Assembly: GCA_045540655.1 (NCBI GenBank)
Contig: JAZQHP010000025.1
Location: 1-5,400 of the forward strand
Source of the DNA: RGIG1959 sp045540655
GTDB lineage: Bacteria > Bacillota > Clostridia > Oscillospirales > Acutalibacteraceae
Direction: 5' to 3'
DNA length: 5,400 nucleotides
Under the pieces are notes generated by a model. The model searched no databases, was not told the origin of the DNA, and saw nothing but the letters and a program-made list of their open reading frames with translations. Position 1 is the stretch's first letter; each line of letters begins with the position of its first letter. Positions 1-3,756 of this stretch are shown here, piece after piece. A program made the position numbers and the translations under genes.

Positions 1-90
1 ACGACATGGCTACGATCCGACTTGCTTTTCTTTTTCCGCGCAAGGGGAATCGAAAGCCCCGTTAAAAAATCCTCTTCGGTGGCTTTTGAT
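1..90. other. Intergenic end of window, no gene supported; weak candidate terminator
   Basis: This stretch lies downstream of the stop codon of the S-component gene (minus strand). Reading the minus strand, CTCTT (97-93) can pair with AAGAG (76-72) and is followed after two bases by six Ts (69-64); a second small hairpin, GGGG (60-57) with CCCC (47-44), follows. The first could be a weak intrinsic terminator, but its stem is only 5 bp with a 16-nt loop and overlaps the stop codon, so the call is tentative. An open frame on the plus strand here has no ribosome binding site and a low-complexity, Arg/His/Gln-rich translation typical of a shadow frame. Confidence 0.3.
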
Positions 91-609
91 TTAAGAGTCG
101 GTTGTCATGCGCTCCACACGGCGGAGCAACAAAATGAGCGGACAGATCAGCACGCCGCACACGGCATTGCTGATCGCGTGCACGACATCAAACGGCAATC
201 CCGCGACAATCCACGCGAGCATCTGCTCACCGTTCAAGCCGAACAACAGCGCTTGCGCCGGCGCATACAGCGTGCCATAGGCAAGCCCGTGCAGGGCGCT
301 TGTCGACGCATACACAAACGGTGCCGCCTGCGGCGGCATACGCCGCGGCAACAGCATGGTCATACCCCACAGCACCGCCCAGATGTACAGATACGGAATC
401 CACCACGTCGGAAAGCCGTAAAACAGCCCTGTCCAAAGCACAAACACCGCCAGCGGATACAGCGCCTTTTGCCGATACACCACGGTGGTCGCAACAATAA
501 ACGTGCCGAGCAGATGCACATTGGGCAGAAACTCCATCACCATTTTGGAGATCAGCATCAGTGCGCCGAGCACGCCGAACACCGCAATCTCTCTGACGGT
601 CAGTTTCAC
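91..609 (-). CDS. ECF transporter S component, probably for cobalamin/corrinoid
   Basis: Small 172-residue integral membrane protein, the length usual for substrate-binding (S) subunits of energy-coupling factor importers. About six hydrophobic segments are visible, roughly at residues 8-28, 33-45, 49-66, 69-88, 95-123 and 131-162. It has the look of a Clostridia S-component group: a Gly/Ala-rich first helix (VFGVLGALMLISK, 10-22), LPNVHLLG (28-35), an aromatic GFPTWWIPYLYIW block (65-77), and a His/Asn-containing last helix (HAISN, 144-148). Start is GTG at 609-607; its GTGA overlaps the TGA stop of the lipoprotein gene, so translation is probably coupled. No ATPase or T subunit gene is in the window, so it presumably shares a module encoded elsewhere. 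The cobalamin riboswitch upstream and the transcobalamin-like partner make a corrinoid the likely substrate; that is inference from context, since S-component sequence alone does not give the ligand. The family call is firm, the substrate less so. Confidence 0.85.
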   Translation of the reverse strand: MKLTVREIAVFGVLGALMLISKMVMEFLPNVHLLGTFIVATTVVYRQKALYPLAVFVLWTGLFYGFPTWWIPYLYIWAVLWGMTMLLPRRMPPQAAPFVYASTSALHGLAYGTLYAPAQALLFGLNGEQMLAWIVAGLPFDVVHAISNAVCGVLICPLILLLRRVERMTTDS

Positions 610-1070
610 CCTTTTTCCACCCGCATTTCATACGAAGCACCCGCTTCAACGACGGTAGTGTCCACGCCGCTCATGGCGTATTCCCCGTTGATATAAAACG
701 CCCAGTAGGTGCCGTCCGTGTCGTAGTCGGCGGTGATGCCGTTGACGGTCTTGACATAGAGTCCGAACTCGCCCTCATCGCCCGCGATCAGACCGAGCTC
801 CAGCAACGCCTCACCGACCGTTTGCTTGTCGGTGCGGATCTCAAATGCTGTCTGGGCACCGTCCTTGTCGGTCACGGTGAAGGGGAAGGTGGTTTGCCCG
901 TCACCGAGCACGGTCACCCCGGTCGCCGAAGCGACGGTGGTCGTCGTGACAGACAGGTCTGTGGAAGAGGCAGGTGCGTTGCATCCGATTGCCGAAAGTG
1001 CCGTAGCCGCCGCCAGCACCAAGCAAAGGATGACCGACACCGCACGATGGATACGTGTGTGTTTCATCAT
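606..1070 (-). CDS. DUF4430 (transcobalamin C-terminal-like) lipoprotein, candidate B12 receptor
   Basis: A 154-residue predicted lipoprotein. The N-terminus has Lys/Arg/His (residues 3-9), a hydrophobic core (10-25) and a lipobox-like LSAIGC ending at Cys30, so it should be lipid-anchored on the outer face of the membrane. A Thr/Ser/Ala-rich linker (about 32-50) leads to one DUF4430-type domain (about 62-152). Recognisable positions are TVGEALLELGL (84-94), YVKTVNG (105-111), YWAFYINGEYA (122-132) and a final GVDTTVVEAGASYEMRV (135-151). This domain family resembles the C-terminal domain of transcobalamin/intrinsic factor, which contacts cobalamin. Start: ATG at 1070 is preferred because AAAGGAG (1086-1080) lies 9 nt upstream; the longer in-frame TTG at 1076 would leave only 3 nt, and ATG at 1067 is also possible. 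It overlaps the S-component gene by 4 nt and sits under a cobalamin riboswitch, so a role in capturing a corrinoid for that transporter is a good inference, not proven. Confidence 0.87.
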   Translation of the reverse strand: MMKHTRIHRAVSVILCLVLAAATALSAIGCNAPASSTDLSVTTTTVASATGVTVLGDGQTTFPFTVTDKDGAQTAFEIRTDKQTVGEALLELGLIAGDEGEFGLYVKTVNGITADYDTDGTYWAFYINGEYAMSGVDTTVVEAGASYEMRVEKG

Positions 1071-1079
1071 TTGCAAAAT

Positions 1080-1086
1080 CTCCTTT
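1080..1086 (-). promoter_or_regulatory. Shine-Dalgarno site of the lipoprotein gene
   Basis: AAAGGAG, 9 nt before ATG 1070. It rules out the upstream TTG (1076) as start. It is complementary, with one G-U pair, to CTCTTTT at 1140-1134 just downstream of the riboswitch, which could mask it. Confidence 0.8.
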
Positions 1087-1096
1087 AATTGTCACT

Positions 1097-1140
1097 CTCT
1101 TTTCTGTTGTCGGATCCCGCGACAAGCGAAGCGAAAAGAG
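1097..1140 (-). promoter_or_regulatory. Riboswitch expression platform hairpin
   Basis: Reading the minus strand, CTCTTTTC (1140-1133) pairs perfectly with GAAAAGAG (1104-1097), and nested inside TTGTCG (1125-1120) pairs with CGACAA (1112-1107) around a 7-nt loop. There is no T-run after it, so it does not look like an intrinsic terminator. The same CTCTTTT can instead pair with the Shine-Dalgarno AAAGGAG (1086-1080), giving mutually exclusive folds. This fits translational control of the lipoprotein and the coupled S component. The pairings are directly visible; the switching mechanism and which fold is the ON state are inferred. Confidence 0.65.
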
Positions 1141-1142
1141 GC

Positions 1143-1320
1143 CGTGCACAAAAAATATTCCGACTGCGGTGTCCGCCTGCGCCTCACCTTCTCGGGACAG
1201 TCTGTCCCAATGGCGTGTCTCCCTCATCGGCGGATGAGAGATAGAGCGCGCATCGATCCTATGACACCTCACGGCGACGGGCTCGTACAGGATTGTCACC
1301 TGTTTCCTTTTCGTGCACAC
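1143..1320 (-). ncRNA. Cobalamin (B12) riboswitch aptamer
   Basis: The leader shows the conserved landmarks of the cobalamin riboswitch in the right order on the minus strand. P1 is formed by GTGCACGAAAA (1318-1308) and TTTTTGTGCAC (1154-1144), 11 pairs including one G-U. Next come AAAGGAAACAGGTGACAATCC (within 1310-1290), matching the family's GGTGxxAxTCC signature, with P3 ACAGG/CCTGT; CCCGTCGCCGTGA (1281-1269), matching CCCGCxACTGTGA; GCCATTG (1214-1208), matching GCCACTG; GAGAAGGTG (1193-1185), matching the GGGAAGGC position; and AGTCGGAATA (1165-1156), matching the B12-box end. Loop L5 CCGCC (1233-1229) is complementary to GGCGG (1177-1173) in the L13 position, as in the known kissing-loop. 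It lies just after a promoter and about 75 nt before the lipoprotein start. Boundaries are approximate; the adenosyl- versus methyl/hydroxo-cobalamin preference cannot be told by eye. Confidence 0.9.
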
Positions 1321-1324
1321 AAGG

Positions 1325-1353
1325 AGTATACCATAGGTTTCGGGACATTGCAA
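1325..1353 (-). promoter_or_regulatory. Sigma-A type promoter of the riboswitch operon
   Basis: On the minus strand, TTGCAA (1353-1348) is followed by a 17-bp spacer and TATACT (1330-1325). Transcription would start near 1318, exactly at the 5' strand of riboswitch helix P1, which strongly supports both calls. The -35 lies only about 40 bp beyond the stop codon of the DUF4173-like gene. Confidence 0.75.
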
Positions 1354-1391
1354 GGGTTGGTGTTTTACATACCCTATGCCTCACCCGATGT

Positions 1392-2984
1392 TTACAGCAA
1401 TCCCGCGCGTTTCATCGCCTGCTCGGCGCGGTATTTCGGGAGCGTCAGCTCCCACACGCTGTCCTCGTGATCCCGCAGACGCACCTGATACTCCGCCAGA
1501 TACCGCGCCACCTGCTTGTATTCCGCATTCATCGACTTGAACGCGGACTGCCCCGGCTTGGAAATGTCCGTACCGTCCTGTTCATCGATCGCCACAGCAA
1601 GCTCGACGAGCGCGGGAATCGCCGCATCCCCGAGCTCCTCCATCGCGATCATATCCACGCTTTCCAGCGTGCCGTTCATATAGCGATCCACGTTATACTG
1701 CGCAATCAGGCTGTCCGCGCCGCACAGGCTGAGCCCCGCGAACATCACCACCGCGACCACGCCGCATACCGCGAGCATCGGCAACCGCCGCACAAATTGC
1801 CCCACGGTCAACACCAGGAACACCAGCGCGATCACCGCCATAAACCACGTGGCATACACGCGGCGCGGCGTCAGCCCGTAGCTGTCGATATACAGCATCA
1901 TCTTGGAAATCGCCGTCACGATGAGAAGCAGCGTGCTCGCGGAAAAGAGCGTCACCAGTGCTGTCAGCAGGGGGCTTTTGCCGTCCTCGCGGCGTTTCAT
2001 AAACACCATCGCCGCCACGATCACCACCAGATTGATGACCGCCACCGCACACAGCTGGAAGAATCCCTCCCGCGCATATTCCGCATAGCTGAAGCCCTCC
2101 GGCAGTACGCCTGTGAACGCGGACATGTAGTAATCCCATTGCGACAGGAAAAAGACAACATACACAAAGAGAAGCGGCACGGTGCCGACGATCACGGTCA
2201 CCGCCGGCGCGATCCGCACCGCCTTCGCCGCTTTCGCACAGGCCTCCTCGGTCATCAGCCCGGCGCCCTTGCCGTCGATCGACGACACATACAAACCGAA
2301 CGCATACAGCCCGATCGGAAGCGCAAAGATCGCACTGCCGATGTGCGAAAAGATCGTGTCGATATCCCAGTCAAAGATGTTCGACAGCAGATCCGAGAAA
2401 CCTTCGTCATAGGACAGCAGACCGATCGCCATCGCGGTCGGAATCACCGCCAGCGCCACACCGATGAGCACCTTGCCGATCTGCTTGCCGCCCGCCTTCA
2501 TACGTCCCGAAAACAGCGCTCCGAACAGACTGCCGAACGAGCAAAACGGCAGAATCACCAGCGCTTTGAGATACTCCGTTGCCAGACGGTTGGAAAAGCC
2601 CGCCGTCGTCTCGGGTGTCAACAACGCATACACCACGTAGACATACGTAACCAGCGCATACAGATACGCCAGGGTGTGCAAAAACGTGTTCGCGCACAAA
2701 AACAGTCCGCCGCTCACCAGCAACGCCGACACGGTCGCGATCACAGGCATCGGTTGCACCCGCACCTTTTTCACCGCGGCAAACACCAGCGTAGCACCGA
2801 ACAGCAATACCAGAAACAGCAACCCGCCGAACGGGTGCTCCCCGACAGGAAACACGCGGCAAAACAGATACGCGGCAATCACACACATCCACGCAAACAA
2901 TGTGTCCGCCCCCGTATACTCCCGCGCTCTTTGAGTCATCGCCTGCTCCTCAGGCGGTATATTCTCCCGCACATAATCAACCAT
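1392..2984 (-). CDS. DUF4173/DUF4153-like polytopic membrane protein
   Basis: A 530-residue integral membrane protein of unknown function. After a hydrophilic N-terminal stretch of about 25 residues it has roughly eleven or twelve hydrophobic segments up to about residue 425, then a soluble C-terminal tail of about 100 residues. Two blocks point to the DUF4173/DUF4153 family: LPEGFSYAEYAREGFFQLC (294-312), a loop and helix highly typical of it, and the tail start AQYNVDRYMNG (428-438) followed by an acidic EELGDAAIPALVEL-type segment. I know of no established biochemical role for the family. Start: ATG at 2984 is chosen because AAGGAGG (2999-2993) lies 8 nt upstream; an in-frame extension to 3086 would overlap the promoter and lacks a binding site. 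It is transcribed from its own promoter and ends about 40 bp before the promoter of the B12 operon on the same strand, without a clear terminator. It is divergent from the nitroreductase gene. Family call fairly sure; function unknown. Confidence 0.87.
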   Translation of the reverse strand: MVDYVRENIPPEEQAMTQRAREYTGADTLFAWMCVIAAYLFCRVFPVGEHPFGGLLFLVLLFGATLVFAAVKKVRVQPMPVIATVSALLVSGGLFLCANTFLHTLAYLYALVTYVYVVYALLTPETTAGFSNRLATEYLKALVILPFCSFGSLFGALFSGRMKAGGKQIGKVLIGVALAVIPTAMAIGLLSYDEGFSDLLSNIFDWDIDTIFSHIGSAIFALPIGLYAFGLYVSSIDGKGAGLMTEEACAKAAKAVRIAPAVTVIVGTVPLLFVYVVFFLSQWDYYMSAFTGVLPEGFSYAEYAREGFFQLCAVAVINLVVIVAAMVFMKRREDGKSPLLTALVTLFSASTLLLIVTAISKMMLYIDSYGLTPRRVYATWFMAVIALVFLVLTVGQFVRRLPMLAVCGVVAVVMFAGLSLCGADSLIAQYNVDRYMNGTLESVDMIAMEELGDAAIPALVELAVAIDEQDGTDISKPGQSAFKSMNAEYKQVARYLAEYQVRLRDHEDSVWELTLPKYRAEQAMKRAGLL

Positions 2985-2992
2985 TTCAGAAT

Positions 2993-2999
2993 CCTCCTT
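2993..2999 (-). promoter_or_regulatory. Shine-Dalgarno site of the DUF4173-like gene
   Basis: AAGGAGG, 8 nt before ATG 2984. It fixes the start 34 codons inside the longest open frame. Confidence 0.85.
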
Positions 3000-3014
3000 A
3001 TCGTTATCCTGAAT

Positions 3015-3048
3015 ATCCGAAGGCGAACACCTTTCCGCTCGTTCGGAT
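3015..3048 (-). repeat. Strong hairpin at the 5' end of the DUF4173-like mRNA
   Basis: On the minus strand ATCCGAA (3048-3042) pairs perfectly with TTCGGAT (3021-3015); stacked inside, CGAGC (3041-3037) pairs with GTTCG (3028-3024, one G-U), leaving a 2-nt bulge and an 8-nt loop GGAAAGGT. The hairpin begins only a few bases after the predicted transcription start (about 3051) and ends 15 nt before the Shine-Dalgarno site. It could stabilise the mRNA, bind a regulator as RNA, or act as a DNA operator; nothing here decides between these. Confidence 0.6.
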
Positions 3049-3057
3049 CGTGAGCAT

Positions 3058-3086
3058 ATCATACACCGCAAAAATCGGTTTGTCAA
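3058..3086 (-). promoter_or_regulatory. Near-consensus sigma-A promoter of the DUF4173-like gene
   Basis: On the minus strand a perfect TTGACA (3086-3081) is followed by a 17-bp spacer and TATGAT (3063-3058), one base off the consensus. Start of transcription is expected near 3051, giving a leader of about 65 nt. AT-rich DNA directly upstream (3087-3120) could act as an UP element. Confidence 0.85.
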
Positions 3087-3163
3087 TATAATTTTATTGT
3101 TTTTCGATATATTTTGATCGTTTTACATATTTTGCATAGAATCTTTTCTTTTTTCGTCGGTTG

Positions 3164-3172
3164 TGTTATACT
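3164..3172 (+). promoter_or_regulatory. Extended -10 promoter of the nitroreductase/GH2 operon
   Basis: TGTTATACT gives an extended -10 (TGn plus TATACT at 3167-3172). The -35 position 17 bp upstream is only TTTTCT, a poor match, which is common when the TGn extension is present. Upstream DNA is very T-rich. The transcript would start near 3179, leaving a leader of about 25 nt that carries the ribosome binding site. Confidence 0.65.
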
Positions 3173-3190
3173 ATATGCATAAACGATGGC

Positions 3191-3197
3191 AAGGAGG
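3191..3197 (+). promoter_or_regulatory. Shine-Dalgarno site of the nitroreductase gene
   Basis: AAGGAGG, 7 nt before ATG 3205. It fixes this start over the in-frame GTG at 3163, which lies upstream of the -10 element and so could not be on the transcript. Confidence 0.85.
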
Positions 3198-3204
3198 AAT
3201 CCTC

Positions 3205-3735
3205 ATGCACTTTCACGATATCGCGATGGCGCGGCAATCCTGCCGCCGCTACGATCCGACGCGCCCCGTCGGGGACGCTGCCTTACAGGCGGTGCTGAAC
3301 GCCGGCGTGCTGTCACCGTCCGCCTGCAACGGGCAACCCTATCACATCACGGTATGTCGCGGCGACACCGCCAAAACCGTCGCCAAGGCAACGCAGGGCA
3401 TGGGCATGAACAAATTCGCCTCCGATGCGCCCGTGTTGCTGGTGATCTCCGAGCAACCTTACTGTAAAACCGCCGCCCTCGGCGCAAAGGTCAAAAAGAA
3501 CGATTACCGTTCCATCGACATCGGCATCCTGTCCGCCTATCTCACCGCCGAAGCGGCAACGCAAGGACTCGGCAGCTGCATACTCGGTTGGTTTGACGAT
3601 GCCGCCATCCGCGCCGCCTGCGATCTGGACACGGCGGTACGCCTGGTGATTACGCTCGGCTACCCTGCCGCCGACGATGTCCTGCGCCCGAAAAAGCGCC
3701 AACCACTCCATGCGTTGGTATCCTATAAAGACTGA
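3205..3735 (+). CDS. Nitroreductase-family FMN oxidoreductase
   Basis: A 176-residue cytoplasmic protein of the nitroreductase fold, in which a homodimer binds FMN and uses NAD(P)H to reduce an oxidised substrate. Visible motifs: ARQSCRRY (9-16), the FMN-phosphate RxSxR signature; LSPSACNGQPYH (36-47), matching the family's SPSA-N-QPW region that contacts the flavin; DAPVLLVI (74-81); DIG (105-107); GLGSCILGWFDD (121-132), the second FMN-binding block; and LGYPA (151-155) followed by PKKR near the C-terminus. Length is typical of the short nitroreductases of anaerobes. The physiological substrate cannot be told from sequence. ATG 3205 is supported by AAGGAGG 7 nt upstream. It is the first gene of a probable two-gene or longer operon, with the GH2 gene starting 21 bp after its stop. 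Confidence 0.93.
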   Translation: MHFHDIAMARQSCRRYDPTRPVGDAALQAVLNAGVLSPSACNGQPYHITVCRGDTAKTVAKATQGMGMNKFASDAPVLLVISEQPYCKTAALGAKVKKNDYRSIDIGILSAYLTAEAATQGLGSCILGWFDDAAIRAACDLDTAVRLVITLGYPAADDVLRPKKRQPLHALVSYKD

Positions 3736-3743
3736 TCTTCCAC

Positions 3744-3748
3744 GGAGG
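3744..3748 (+). promoter_or_regulatory. Shine-Dalgarno site of the GH2 gene
   Basis: GGAGG, 8 nt before ATG 3757, inside the 21-bp gap after the nitroreductase stop. With no promoter or terminator visible in that gap, cotranscription is likely. Confidence 0.75.
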
Positions 3749-3756
3749 TGAAGACA

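Noticed and set aside
22..696. 224-codon plus-strand frame over the S component
   Set aside because: Basic, His/Gln-rich translation antisense to a clear membrane protein; no ribosome binding site.
1097..1140. Intrinsic terminator between riboswitch and lipoprotein
   Set aside because: The hairpin is strong, but it is followed by purine-rich sequence with no T-run, so termination is unlikely.
1194..1208. GGGACAG/CTGTCCC palindrome as a stand-alone operator
   Set aside because: It falls inside the riboswitch between GCCATTG and GAGAAGG, where the family has a peripheral hairpin, so it is explained by the aptamer fold.
901..1353. 150-codon minus-strand frame across the B12 leader
   Set aside because: It covers the promoter and riboswitch and then overlaps the lipoprotein in another frame; structure of the leader explains the sequence better than coding does.
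1293..3053. 586-codon open frame on the plus strand over the DUF4173-like gene
   Set aside because: Translation is Arg/His/Gln-rich without any domain-like segment, no ribosome binding site precedes it, and it runs through the B12 promoter and antisense to a clearly coding membrane protein. It is a shadow of GC-biased third positions.
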